The notes below the pieces were generated by a model. It made no database searches. It saw only the letters and a list, made by a program, of their open reading frames with translations, and had not been told where the DNA came from. The translations under genes were made by a program, and so were the position numbers. DNA of 64,000 nt from positions 1 through 64,000 of the forward strand of contig CANMCO010000005.1 of assembly GCA_947496355.1 (NCBI GenBank), read 5' to 3'. Below, one piece after another: positions 1 through 11,200 of the stretch. Within the stretch, counting starts at the first letter, position 1; each line of letters starts with the position of its first letter. Source of the stretch: an uncultured Aquimarina sp. (GTDB lineage Bacteria; Bacteroidota; Bacteroidia; Flavobacteriales; Flavobacteriaceae).

Positions 1-91
1 AACTAACAATGACTTTTTTAACCTTTTTTAAAACATTTTTATAACATCCTAAGAACCCAACTTTTACAAATGAAAAAAATAACCAATACCT

Positions 92-2389
92 CTAAACTTT
101 CTCTATACGAACTACGATAGATTTACTAATAGGTGTATGACTTTTATCCGCAAAGTGATTATAAGGAACAAGAACATTGGTCTCAGGAAAATATGAAGCT
201 AAGTTTCCTCGAGGTATATTATAAGGAATGATTAGGAAGTTAGATGCTTTTCTTTCTTTATTATTGTACCTACTAACTAAATTAACAACGTCTAGTTTTT
301 TTAGAGAAAGTTCATTTATATCATCTATATTCATAAAAACAACTCTTCTTTCGTTGTACACTCCTCTGTACCGATCATCTAAACCATAAATTGTAGTATT
401 AAATTGATCGTGTGAACGGATTGTCATTAATATGAACTCATCTTTCTTTAATTCATGTTTTGGCAAATCACAAAGACTGAATTGCGCTTTTTGATTTGGA
501 AGCTTACTGAAATCTAAATCCCTAACATTATTAGGAAGATAAAATCCCGAATTTTTAGACTTATTGTTTACATCTTCAAAACCTTTAATCACCAGTCCAA
601 TTTTTTCTCTTATCATTTCATAATCGGCTCCTAAATTTTTCCAGTCTACAGAATGGTTTCCTTTGAAATAAGCATTAGCAATTTCCCCTATGATCTCTGG
701 TTCACTTTTTAAGTCGCCCGAAGCAGGTCTTATCAAACCTTTTGACTGATGCACCTTACCCATACTATTTTCTACAGTAAAAAATCTTGGTTTTCCATTT
801 TTAAGATCTAACTCTGATCGCCCTAATGTTGGTAGCATTAAAGCTGTTTTTCCTGCAATTAAATGGGTTCTATTTAATTTTGTACTAATATTAACAGTCA
901 AATCGCAATTCTGAAGTGCTTGTGCGGTATACTCTGTATCCGATGCGGCCGACAAAAAATTTCCTCCTAGTGCAATAAATATTTTAGCTTTTCCTTCGTG
1001 CATTGCTTCTATTGCATGAACCGTATCTAACCCTTCTTTATCGGGAGGTATAAAACCAAAAGCTTTTTCTATGGATTTATTTAATTCTGGAGAAACGTGA
1101 TGCATAATACCAACAGTTCGATCTCCTTGAACATTACTGTGCCCTCTTACGGGGCATGTTCCTGCTCCAGGTTTTCCCAAACTACCTTTAAGCAATAATA
1201 AATTGACACACTCTTTTATATTAGCAACCCCATTCTTATGTTGGGTTAACCCCATAGCCCAGCAGACAATTATTTTATTTTTATTTGCGAGTAGGTCGAC
1301 TGCTTCATCCACGACCTCTTCATCTACCCCTGATAGTTTTATGAGTTCTTCAACAGAATACTTTTCCAAATCTTTAATTAACTCCTCATAACCATTGGTA
1401 TATGTCTCTATAAATTCATGATCAAAGACATTTTCTTTCTCCTTATCTAAAGAGGCAAGTTTTTTTATGATCAATTTTAAAAGCGAAACATCCTGGTTTA
1501 TTTTTACCTGAAGATGTACATCTGTCAGAGCTGTACCAGAAGATAAAACTCCTTTTACCTCTTGAGGATTTTTGAATCTAATTAAACCTGCCTCTTCAAG
1601 TGGGTTTACACTTATTACTTTTCCTCCATTTTCTTTACACTTTTGCAATGCAGATAACATCCTAGGATGGTTTGTTCCTGGGTTTTGACCAATAACCATA
1701 ACTACTTCTGCATGGTTAAAGTCCTCTAGTTTTACTGATCCTTTTCCGATTCCTAATGTCTCATTTAATGCAACGCCACTTGACTCATGACACATATTAG
1801 AACAATCGGGCATATTATTTGTACCGAAAGCCCTAACGAATAACCCATATAAAAAAGCTGCTTCATTACTAGATCTACCTGAAGTATAAAATACCCCTTC
1901 ATCTGGTGTATTCAACTTATGCAATTCTTCTGCTATTAATTCGTAAGCGTTTTCCCAGGAAATAGGCTCATAATAAATACTTCCTGCTCTCAGAACCATT
2001 GGTTCTGTAATCCTTCCGCTTTTACCGATTTGATAATCTGACCACGCGGAAAGTTCTTCTACAGAATATTTCTCAAAAAAACTTTTATCTACGCGTTTAT
2101 TTGTTGCTTCTTCTGCAAGTGCCTTTGCTCCATTCTCGCAATACTCTCCTAATTTTGATGGCTTATCTGGATCTGGCCATGCACAACCAGGGCAATCAAA
2201 TCCGTTTTTTTGATTCATTTGCGAGAGTGCATGAAGTGATTTCACCACTCCCATTTCTTTAAAAGCATGTTGTAGTGCAACTTTAACAGCAGGAAGACCC
2301 GCCGCATAATTAGCAGGTTCTTTTAGCTTAATTTCATTAAACTCTTGAGAGCCTATGGCAGAAACATTTCTTTTTTTGGTAGTACTCAT
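92..2389 (-). CDS. FdhF/YdeP-family molybdopterin-dependent oxidoreductase
   Basis: Predicted 765-aa cytoplasmic oxidoreductase of the formate dehydrogenase alpha-subunit superfamily, YdeP branch. The N-terminus carries the subgroup's CPGCAWPD signature followed about 20 residues later by another Cys (EYCENGAKA), in place of the full four-Cys cluster motif of classical formate dehydrogenases. The middle is a molybdopterin oxidoreductase domain (VMVIGQNPGTNHPRML; GHSNVQGDRTVG) and the C-terminal ~150 residues are a molybdopterin-dinucleotide-binding domain (TIRSHDQFNTTIYG). The start is the ATG at 2389; the reading frame extends upstream only to a TTG. The physiological substrate of this family is not established; E. 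coli YdeP is linked to acid resistance. No fdhD or Moco genes are adjacent. Confidence 0.9.
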   Translation of the reverse strand: MSTTKKRNVSAIGSQEFNEIKLKEPANYAAGLPAVKVALQHAFKEMGVVKSLHALSQMNQKNGFDCPGCAWPDPDKPSKLGEYCENGAKALAEEATNKRVDKSFFEKYSVEELSAWSDYQIGKSGRITEPMVLRAGSIYYEPISWENAYELIAEELHKLNTPDEGVFYTSGRSSNEAAFLYGLFVRAFGTNNMPDCSNMCHESSGVALNETLGIGKGSVKLEDFNHAEVVMVIGQNPGTNHPRMLSALQKCKENGGKVISVNPLEEAGLIRFKNPQEVKGVLSSGTALTDVHLQVKINQDVSLLKLIIKKLASLDKEKENVFDHEFIETYTNGYEELIKDLEKYSVEELIKLSGVDEEVVDEAVDLLANKNKIIVCWAMGLTQHKNGVANIKECVNLLLLKGSLGKPGAGTCPVRGHSNVQGDRTVGIMHHVSPELNKSIEKAFGFIPPDKEGLDTVHAIEAMHEGKAKIFIALGGNFLSAASDTEYTAQALQNCDLTVNISTKLNRTHLIAGKTALMLPTLGRSELDLKNGKPRFFTVENSMGKVHQSKGLIRPASGDLKSEPEIIGEIANAYFKGNHSVDWKNLGADYEMIREKIGLVIKGFEDVNNKSKNSGFYLPNNVRDLDFSKLPNQKAQFSLCDLPKHELKKDEFILMTIRSHDQFNTTIYGLDDRYRGVYNERRVVFMNIDDINELSLKKLDVVNLVSRYNNKERKASNFLIIPYNIPRGNLASYFPETNVLVPYNHFADKSHTPISKSIVVRIEKV

Positions 2390-2524
2390 TACTTTTTTTT
2401 GATACAAACAAAATTATGAAGCATTGTCTTTACCAAAGGTACATCAAAATACGTAATACCAGTATTCAAAAAAAGAAGAGATCAATTGCTGCACAAGGGA
2501 TAGGAGCAAGTTACCTTGTAGGCG

Positions 2525-2546
2525 TACCCGCCTATCGGCAGACAGG
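2525..2546. repeat. Short GC-rich imperfect palindrome (dispersed flavobacterial type)
   Basis: The sequence reads ACCCGCCTATCGGCAG followed by ACAGGT, nearly its own reverse complement and much richer in GC than its surroundings. A related palindrome (CCTGCCGGACGGGCAGG) occurs near 29233. Elements of this kind are commonly scattered between flavobacterial genes; a role as a transcription stop or small mobile repeat is only inferred. Confidence 0.5.
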
Positions 2547-2603
2547 TAGCCCGACTCTGTGAAACAGTGATGCATTAAAAAACACTTAATTACAATGATA
2601 GCT

Positions 2604-4571
2604 TTATAGAAAGAAATTCCAAACCAGACCAAATCGAATTACGGCATCTCGTGTTGCATATCCCGGAGCAGAAAATTGATCATTTTGATTAAAGGCTTCT
2701 CCAAAATTCTCTACTTTGAAGAATATACGTGTTTGCCTCACTTTAGCATTAAAAAACAGGTCGACTTGCGGAAAATCTCCTATTTCCTGATCATTTTGAA
2801 CATAAAATTCTGATAGAACCGGATCATAGGCATCTGCAGTATACTTTGTAAAGTACTTAAATGTCACACCGGTTTGTACAAAAAGTGCTTTCTTAAACCA
2901 TTGATCCTGATAATACAAGCTATTTCTGGTTATAATTTCTGGCACATTATATATGCTATCTCCACCTTCTACACTTTGATACATGATGGTATTATCAAGA
3001 CCAATTTTCCAAAATCCTAAACTCTGACTAAGCTTTACTTTTAACAAATCTATACTCTCCGTATATTGCAAAGGAACTGTAGCAGATTCTTCATTTTTAG
3101 CAAAATAAGTATAGTTATCTATTGTACTATAACTGGCTTCAAGCTGTGCAATTTTCTTTGCCTTTATATTAAACTGTATTTTTTGAGTATCAGTGTTCTC
3201 AAAATTATTCTGCCAATTATAATTCACATAATCACTTTGATAAAGCAAGAAATTATAATTAGGTGATACAGAACTTGAGCTTATTTTTCCACTAATAGCA
3301 TATTTATCATTAAGATTATAACCCGCTCCGGCATTAAAATAATTACCCTCAAAATCTCCTGAAACAATAACGTTAACATCTCCATACAACTCAAACCCCT
3401 TGTAGAGGTTCTGATACTCACCTCCTATTGAGGTTATATCTCCTTTTAGACGATTGGTGATATTGGTTTGATTACCCTCACTATCTACCTGTGTTAAAAC
3501 CGAATTATATCCATAATTATAGTTTGTTGCACCACCAAATACTTTTAGATGTCCTAACCATTTATTCCTAAAATCTAGAAACACTTGATTACTAAAATCT
3601 TCTAGAGCGACTTTATCCGAAATCGGTCCAGATTCATACGACGCTCCAAAAAGGTTATCTGGAGCAATAGCAGACTGATCAAATTGAAATGACTTATCTG
3701 TGAGATCCATAATATGCCCCAGAGATAATTCTGTACTTGTGCTATCGCTTTTTTTAATTATAGCAAATTGATGGTCTAAATAAAATCTTTTACCCAAAAG
3801 AATACTTTCGGCATTTTCAAAAGTTACTGATATGGCTCCTCTATCTACAAACTCATCTTCTTCTCCTATAAAATCACCTTGTGCCAAATATTGGTCCAAG
3901 CCCTCTGCAGACAAACCACCATTTTCCTCATTGAGTAAATCCTGTGAAACAAAATGAGATTTTACTCTATATCTTTTATTCTTTGTTACATAGTTTAAGG
4001 TAGATCTAAAATTACCTGTACTTGTTAGTGCATGTTGATATTTACCTAAAGAACGTACTCCCTTATAAGCAATAGAAAGATTAAGACCTGGAGAAGTATT
4101 TATTGTAAAAAAAGAATCTAATTGTTGTCCTTGTTCAAAAGTAGTTTTGAAGTATAATTCTGTAAGGGGTGTAGGAACATGATAGTAATTAATATCATTT
4201 ACTTCCATAAAATTAAAATGTCTAGCCCTTGCTCCAAAAAGAGGCATTATATGATTCTGCTCTTCGCGTTTAGCTAAACTATTATAAGTTTGACCTACAT
4301 TATTTATAGGAAGTAATTCAAAATCGTCTCTGCGTAGATAATTAAAGTTATAATCCTTAACCAAAGTCAAAGTTGTATCTACATGCGTAGTATCATTTTT
4401 TACTGTTATGATTTTATACTCTGTAACCGGAGGTTTTTCTTTTTCTTGTTTTGGAGCAAACTTCCTTACGGGTCCTCCAGAATCACCTTCTGTCTCTTCT
4501 TGATCTCTATCCTGAGCCCAAATAACCGAACTTGATACAAGTGCAATTATGATTATTAAGTTTTTTCTCAT
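2604..4571 (-). CDS. Putative outer-membrane porin (Porin_10-like)
   Basis: Protein of 655 aa with a signal peptide (MRKNLIIIIALVSSSVIWAQ). A charged, disordered segment (about residues 22-60) is followed by a long stretch of alternating short beta strands rich in Y, F, N and D, ending in ...FGLVWNFFL, an aromatic C-terminus typical of outer-membrane barrels. The profile matches the putative-porin family common in Bacteroidota. I start at the ATG at 4571 because the signal peptide begins there; the open frame runs upstream but would extend toward the divergent rnhB promoter. The substrate is unknown. Confidence 0.8.
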   Translation of the reverse strand: MRKNLIIIIALVSSSVIWAQDRDQEETEGDSGGPVRKFAPKQEKEKPPVTEYKIITVKNDTTHVDTTLTLVKDYNFNYLRRDDFELLPINNVGQTYNSLAKREEQNHIMPLFGARARHFNFMEVNDINYYHVPTPLTELYFKTTFEQGQQLDSFFTINTSPGLNLSIAYKGVRSLGKYQHALTSTGNFRSTLNYVTKNKRYRVKSHFVSQDLLNEENGGLSAEGLDQYLAQGDFIGEEDEFVDRGAISVTFENAESILLGKRFYLDHQFAIIKKSDSTSTELSLGHIMDLTDKSFQFDQSAIAPDNLFGASYESGPISDKVALEDFSNQVFLDFRNKWLGHLKVFGGATNYNYGYNSVLTQVDSEGNQTNITNRLKGDITSIGGEYQNLYKGFELYGDVNVIVSGDFEGNYFNAGAGYNLNDKYAISGKISSSSVSPNYNFLLYQSDYVNYNWQNNFENTDTQKIQFNIKAKKIAQLEASYSTIDNYTYFAKNEESATVPLQYTESIDLLKVKLSQSLGFWKIGLDNTIMYQSVEGGDSIYNVPEIITRNSLYYQDQWFKKALFVQTGVTFKYFTKYTADAYDPVLSEFYVQNDQEIGDFPQVDLFFNAKVRQTRIFFKVENFGEAFNQNDQFSAPGYATRDAVIRFGLVWNFFL

Positions 4572-4709
4572 TAGCATACTAAACTGTGGCAAAAATATAC
4601 TTTTTTTTAACGAAAGTAAATGATACTCATTGTTTGTTTGTTTCAACTTTTTTTATTGATTTTAAAAAATAGTTTTTTTGAAATTCTGTCCATACTGTAT
4701 CTTAGCATC

Positions 4710-5315
4710 ATGCTTACATTAAAATTAAATCCGGACATCATAGAATGTGGTACAGATGAAGCAGGCCGGGGATGCCTTGCAGGCCCTGTTACCGCTGCAG
4801 CTATTATCTTACCCGACGACTTCAACAATACTGTTCTAAATGACTCTAAGCAACTAAGTGAAACTAAGAGAAAGTCTCTAAGACCTTTATTAGAAGACTG
4901 CTCTATTACCTATGGTGTTACACATATTTTTATGGAAGAAATTGATAACATCAATATTCTTAATGCTTCAATTCTTGCAATGCAACAGGCGATTGAGCAA
5001 CTAAAACCACAACCAGAACATATCATAGTAGATGGGAACCGTTTTAAACCATATCATAATATACCCTACACATGCGTTATTAAAGGAGATGGAAAATATT
5101 TGAATATTGCCGCAGCTTCTGTTTTGGCAAAAACATATCGAGATGAATTTATGGAAAAAATACATGAAGAATTCCCTATGTATAACTGGAAAAAAAATAA
5201 AGGATATCCAACTGCAGAACATAGAGATGCTATTCGTAAATATGGTATTACAAAGTATCATCGCAAAAGTTTCAGGTTATTACCCGAGCAACTTGAATTA
5301 GACCTCAAACCTTGA
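4710..5315 (+). CDS. rnhB: Ribonuclease HII
   Basis: Protein of 201 aa, normal length for RNase HII, which cuts the RNA strand of RNA-DNA hybrids and removes misincorporated ribonucleotides. The [16 protein letters not shown] motif near the N-terminus contains the catalytic Asp-Glu pair (D16, E17); other acidic positions appear in LNDSKQLSE and IIVDGNRF, and [13 protein letters not shown] is the conserved central helix. The start is the ATG at 4710; the extra upstream in-frame residues are hydrophobic, not family-like, and overlap a TTG-N17-TATCTTAG sequence. Divergent from the porin gene and upstream of a large lipoprotein gene. Confidence 0.95.
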   Translation: MLTLKLNPDIIECGTDEAGRGCLAGPVTAAAIILPDDFNNTVLNDSKQLSETKRKSLRPLLEDCSITYGVTHIFMEEIDNINILNASILAMQQAIEQLKPQPEHIIVDGNRFKPYHNIPYTCVIKGDGKYLNIAAASVLAKTYRDEFMEKIHEEFPMYNWKKNKGYPTAEHRDAIRKYGITKYHRKSFRLLPEQLELDLKP

Positions 5316-5517
5316 TGATTCTTTATTTACTTGAACGAACTTTATTGTGTTCATTTTATTTTGAAATAATTATATCTTTGAAACCGAAGGAAATAAAAAC
5401 ACCGATTTAATCCAATTATATTTCCGACATTTAATTAGACTTTATATTTTGCAAACCAGGAAACCGAATTTTTTATTTTTGAAAACCGAGTTTAGGAACA
5501 CAAAAAGCACCCAAATA

Positions 5518-7986
5518 ATGAAAAAAATAGTTGTAATTCTCTTAGCATATATAGCTATTTCTTGTGATGATGTAACTGAAAACTCAAATTCTTTAATTGA
5601 CCATATCCCCAGAGATTCACAGGTTATTGTAAAAATCAACAATTTAGAAGAAGCAGAGAGCAAGCTTCGCGACAATAACTTTATTAAAAACAATAAGCAG
5701 GTTGCATTTTTTGAGTATTTTAAAAACTTATCTGTTTTAAACGAAACAAAAGAGCAAGAAGGTTTATTATGTTTCTCTCCTAGAGGAAAAAATGATTTTG
5801 AATACACCTATATCTCAAAATTGGATCCTGCATTGCTTAAAATGGATTCTTTGAAAACAAAAAATATTGAAACCATAAATTATTCTGAAAAGACTATTTA
5901 TAAAATCACTTCAAAAGGAAAAACCTTTTTTGCAACACGTCAAGATAGCTTGCTCATTGCTTCATCCTCTGAGTTACTTATAGAAAATGCTATCAGAATA
6001 CAAGCGAACCCTCTTCCTATTGATAAAGACTTACGAAAGGTATATGACGTTTCCGGCACAGATAACGCAATGTCTATATTAATAAATGGTAAGAAACTGC
6101 AAAATATTTATAATTCCCTTCTTCCTAATACAGAACTAAAAGCGATATACAACTTTAGCGGATGGGCATCTCTGGATACTACGATGGGACAAAATGCGAT
6201 GCATCTTGACGGTATTGCGGTTGAAAAAGATTCATTATCAAGTACCATCGGGATTTTTGACAATACCATAGCTCAAGAAAATCGTATTGCAAAAATATCT
6301 CCTGTTACTACTAAAGGTTTTATCTCTTTTACATATGACGATTTCGATGTTTTAAAGAAAAACCTATCCGTAGCCCAGGATAGAGAACTAGAGGACATCC
6401 CTAATAATTTGGATGAGATATTATCTGGAGTTTCAGAAATAGGAATTATTTTTATGGAAAAAGAGAATGTTTTGGCATTAAATTCTTTGGACTCTGAAAC
6501 CGCTTCAAAAAGTTTAGATGGGGATAGAGTAGATACTTATAGAAGCATCCCAATTTATAAATACCAAAACCCTTCTTCGTTTTCTCAGGTCCTAAACCCT
6601 TTGATAAAAAATTTCGAAGCTAAATTTTATTTTACCTATAATGAATTTATCGTTTTTGGGGCTACCACAAATGCACTAAAGGATATTATCGCCAATATAC
6701 TAAACCAAACATTGCTCGATCAACAACAATATTATAAAAATACTATAAAAGACCTATCTGACAATTCTTCTATTCTTATTGCAGGTGATATTAAGCACTT
6801 AAAAGAACATATTTCTGAAACCGTAAAGGACACCTATAAAGAGCAATGGAGTACTTTAAAAGACAAAGGATATCAAATTGCGATACTGCAGGTGATAAAA
6901 GAAAACGACTTTGCTCATATTCATGGTGTTTTACAAAAAAACATTGCTAAGGGATCGGCGACTTCTGTTACTCAAACAGCTTCAACAACCTTAGAAAACA
7001 AGGTTATGAATAAACCAATTCTTGTAAAAAATCACCGAACAAAAGGTAAAGATATTGCCGTACAGGATATAGAGAATAATTTGTATTTAATATCCGACAA
7101 AGGATCTATTTTTTGGAAAAAACAAATCGATGGCGAGATATTAGGTGATATACAACAAATTGATATTTACAAAAACGGTAGGTATCAATTACTTTTCAAC
7201 ACTTCAACTTCATTGTATTTAATTGATCGCGATGGTAAAGATGTTGCTCCTTACCCAAAAAAGTTTGAAAAAACTATTACCCAACCACTAGCACTATTTG
7301 ATTATGATAAAAGTAAACGTTATCGTATAATTGTCACCCAAGGCAATCAAGTAAAAATGTTTAATGCTGAAGGGGATATTGTAACTGGATTTGGTTTTAA
7401 AAACACCGAGAGCGACATTACCTTACCCCCTAAACATATCAGAATAGGTACAAAAGACTATATTCTTATACCAGAAAAAAATGGAAAACTAAATATTCTG
7501 GATAGATTGGGAAGAAGTAGAGTAAATGTAAAAGATAAAATTGATTTCTCTAAAAACGAATGGTACCAGTATCAGGATAAATTCACCTCGACCAATAAAG
7601 AAGGAAAACTTGTTCAAATACTGGAAGACGGAAATACTAAACATCAAGATTTAGGTTTAAACGAAGAAAACCGAATTGTATCTACTAATAAGACTTTGGT
7701 TACATTCTCAGAAAACAAACTCTCTATAAAAGGAAAAACTCTCGAATTAGATTTTGGAGTATATACCGAACCTAAACTCTATTTCATTAATAATAAGATT
7801 TACATTACTATTACAGACATACAAGCAAAAAAAGTGTATTTGTATGATAGTAATGCTGAGCTATTCCCTAATTTTCCAGTATACGGAAACTCTGTTTTAA
7901 GTCTTGGCAATATGGATCAAGACCCTAATTTAGAATTTGTTGTGCAGGGAGAAGATAATAGCATTCTAATCTATCAAATAAATTAA
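5518..7986 (+). CDS. Large lipoprotein, DUF3352-like N-terminus, propeller-like C-terminus
   Basis: Protein of 822 aa with a lipoprotein signal (MKKIVVILLAYIAISC, Cys16). The N-terminal half, beginning HIPRDSQVIVKINNL, resembles DUF3352-type proteins. From about residue 500 the sequence has repeated units such as DIENNLYLISDKG and NTSTSLYLIDRDGKD, suggesting a beta-propeller that ends in a GNMDQDPNLEFVV segment typical of repeat-protein C-termini. The function is unknown. The ATG at 5518 was chosen because the signal peptide starts there; the frame is open upstream to 5449. A possible -7 element TATCTTTG lies at 5373-5380. Confidence 0.75.
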   Translation: MKKIVVILLAYIAISCDDVTENSNSLIDHIPRDSQVIVKINNLEEAESKLRDNNFIKNNKQVAFFEYFKNLSVLNETKEQEGLLCFSPRGKNDFEYTYISKLDPALLKMDSLKTKNIETINYSEKTIYKITSKGKTFFATRQDSLLIASSSELLIENAIRIQANPLPIDKDLRKVYDVSGTDNAMSILINGKKLQNIYNSLLPNTELKAIYNFSGWASLDTTMGQNAMHLDGIAVEKDSLSSTIGIFDNTIAQENRIAKISPVTTKGFISFTYDDFDVLKKNLSVAQDRELEDIPNNLDEILSGVSEIGIIFMEKENVLALNSLDSETASKSLDGDRVDTYRSIPIYKYQNPSSFSQVLNPLIKNFEAKFYFTYNEFIVFGATTNALKDIIANILNQTLLDQQQYYKNTIKDLSDNSSILIAGDIKHLKEHISETVKDTYKEQWSTLKDKGYQIAILQVIKENDFAHIHGVLQKNIAKGSATSVTQTASTTLENKVMNKPILVKNHRTKGKDIAVQDIENNLYLISDKGSIFWKKQIDGEILGDIQQIDIYKNGRYQLLFNTSTSLYLIDRDGKDVAPYPKKFEKTITQPLALFDYDKSKRYRIIVTQGNQVKMFNAEGDIVTGFGFKNTESDITLPPKHIRIGTKDYILIPEKNGKLNILDRLGRSRVNVKDKIDFSKNEWYQYQDKFTSTNKEGKLVQILEDGNTKHQDLGLNEENRIVSTNKTLVTFSENKLSIKGKTLELDFGVYTEPKLYFINNKIYITITDIQAKKVYLYDSNAELFPNFPVYGNSVLSLGNMDQDPNLEFVVQGEDNSILIYQIN

Positions 7987-8262
7987 TTGAATCAGCATCA
8001 AAAACTAAATACCCAAAGTTTTAAGCTTCAGCTTTTTAGTTTTCAACTGTTAGCATAAATAGTTATAATTTAAATTATAGATATACTCTTATCAAAACTG
8101 AAGAATAAGGATAATATCTGATATTAATTTTTACATTTTATTAACATTTCATAAAGATTTCCAGGCCTTTATGTTAAACATAATTTCCTGAGTACTAAAC
8201 TTTATGATTCTGAGTTGTAAAGCTTAATGACATAAATTTACTAACACAAATCAAACTCAATT

Positions 8263-11200
8263 ATGAAAACAAGTATTTTTAAAAAAATACTGATGCTCGC
8301 ATTTTTACTGGCGAGTATTGGTGTTAATGCCCAACTATGGAGTCCAATATCTCCGGTAAAAACACAGGGCAAGGAAAAAGAATTAAGAAAAACCACACCA
8401 GATCAGTACAAGTTATTTAGCTTAAATACTAAACAACTGATATCTACCTTAAACAAAGCACCATCTAGAGTGCAGCAAAAAAGTTCAAATACTATAATAG
8501 ATCTTCCTGTAAACGGAAAAATGAAGAAGTTTAGAATTCTTGAAGCTTCGATCCTAGATAAAGAACTGGCACAAAGATTTCCCAGCATTAAATCTTATGT
8601 AGGTTACGGCATAGATGATCCTACATCTATGGCGAGATTTAGTTTTTCTCAAGTTGGTTTACACGCCATGATAACTTCTGGAAATCACAAAGCCATTTAT
8701 ATCGATCCATATACAAAAGACAAGAGTAGTTATATCTCATACTCAAAAGCAGATTTACCACCCAGTCCTGATCGTTTTGAATGTTTGGTTGAAGATAATT
8801 TCAAATCAAATTTTTCTGAACAACAAATACCAACCACAAAAAATGCTAATGATGGTAAATTAAGAACTTTCAGACTTGCCGTTGCATGTACAGGAGAATA
8901 TTCACAATTTCATATAAATAACCAAGGCATTAGTTCTGGTGCTTCTGACCAAGTAAAAAAGCAGGCTGTTCTTGCGGCTATAAATACTACCATGACCAGG
9001 GTAAATGGTATTTTCGAAAAAGATTTGGCTTTGACCATGGTACTTGTAAACAACAATACCGATATCATCTTCTTAAACCCAAATACAGATAACCTAAGTA
9101 ATAATAGTGCTGGTTCCCTTATCAACGAAAGCCAAACTGTTTGTGATCAGTTCATTGGTCGAAACAATTATGATATAGGACATGCCTTTAGTACTGGAGG
9201 AGGGGGATTAGCCCAGCTTAGATCTCCTTGTACAAATTCTAAAGCAAGAGGAATTACAGGTAGTGGTCGTCCTATAGGAGATTCATATGACGTAGATTAC
9301 GTAGCTCATGAAATGGGTCACCAATATGGCGGTAATCATACACAAAACAATAGTTGTCAAAGATCTAGTGCATCTGTTGAGCCCGGTAGTGCTTCTACAA
9401 TTATGGGGTATGCAGGTATATGTTCTCCAAATGTTCAAAATAACAGTGATGCATATTTTCATGCGATAAGTATTCAAGAAATGTGGCAAAATATTTCTTC
9501 TGGAAATAGTAGATGTGGTGCACAGAGCAACACAGGTAATGCTGCACCTACTGCCAATGCAGGACAAGATTTTACTATTCCGGCCTCTACTCCATTCGTT
9601 TTAAAAGGTAACGGATCTGATGCTAATTCAGGAAATTCACTTACCTATTGCTGGGAACAAATGGACACACAACCAGCCACTATGCCTCCATCTCCTAGTT
9701 CTACTGGTGGACCAGCTTTTAGATCCTTAACACCAACCTCTTCTCCTGATAGATATATGCCTGCATTATCTACAGTTAAAGCGGGACAAACGGCATCTAC
9801 ATGGGAAGTTGTTCCTTCTGTGAGTAGAACAATGAATTTTAGACTTACAGTAAGAGATAATGCTTCAGGTGGTGCAAGTACTGCCAGTGATAATACTAGA
9901 ATTACAGTTGCAGGTGCAGCTGGGCCTTTTGTAGTAAACGTACCAAACACCAATGTAAGTTGGTCTGCAGGGTCTACGCAAACAGTAACCTGGAATGTTG
10001 CTGGGACTACAGGTAATGGAGTGAATGCTACTAATGTGGATATTTTATTATCTACCGATGGGGGAAATACATATCCTATTACTATTGCCTCTTCAGTAAC
10101 TAATGATGGTTCCCAAAATATTACGGTACCAAATGCTGTAGGAACACAAAACAGAATAATGGTTAGAGGATCTGGGCATATTTTCTATGATATTTCTAAT
10201 AGCAATTTTGAAATTACTCCAGGTACGGGTGGAGATACTCAAGCACCAACAGTTCCTGGTGGTTTAACTGCTTCAAATATTACACAAACTACAATTGACC
10301 TTAACTGGAATGCTTCAACAGACAATGTTGGTGTTACAGGATATGATGTTTACCAAGGAAATACAGTTATTACAACAGTTACCGGGACTTCATACCAAGT
10401 TACAGGGTTATCACCTAATACTGCTTACAATTTTACTGTAAGAGCGAAAGATGCCGCCGGTAACGAATCAAGTTCCAGTAATACTGCAAGTGCAACAACT
10501 CTAGGTCAGCCTGATACTCAAGCACCTACAGTACCAAGCGCTTTAGCAGCTTCAAACATTACTCAAACCACAGTCGATCTTAACTGGAATGGCTCTACAG
10601 ACAACGTTGGTGTTACCGGATATGACGTATACCAAGGAAACACTATAATTACAACAGTTACCGGGACTTCATATCAAGTTACAGGATTATCACCTAATAC
10701 TGCTTATAGTTTTACTGTAAGAGCTAAGGATGCTGCTGGTAACGAATCAAGTGCCAGTAATACTGTAAATGCAACTACACAATCTTCTGGAGGAACTGCT
10801 TGTACAGATGGGATTTCATCATTCCCTTATTCTGAAGGATTTGAAAATACATTAGGAGCCTGGACACAAGGTACAGGTGATGATTTCAATTGGACAGTTG
10901 ATGCAAATGGAACTCCTTCTAGAAATACTGGACCTTCTAGTGCAGCACAAGGTACTTATTACGTGTATATGGAGTCATCTTCTCCTAATTACCCAAGCAA
11001 AAGAGCTATTTTAAATTCTCCTTGTTTTGACCTAAGCGCTGCTACAACAGCAAACTTCACTTTTCAATATCATATGTATGGACGCTCAAATATGGGTAGC
11101 CTGGCATTAGAAGCTAGTAATGATAATGGTGCTACCTGGTCTTCAGTTTGGTCTGAATCAGGAAATCAAGGAAATTCATGGCAATCTGCAAATGTAGATT

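Noticed and set aside
2444..2632. 62-codon minus-strand frame downstream of the porin
   Set aside because: It spans a GC-rich palindromic repeat and overlaps the porin gene end; no protein-like features.
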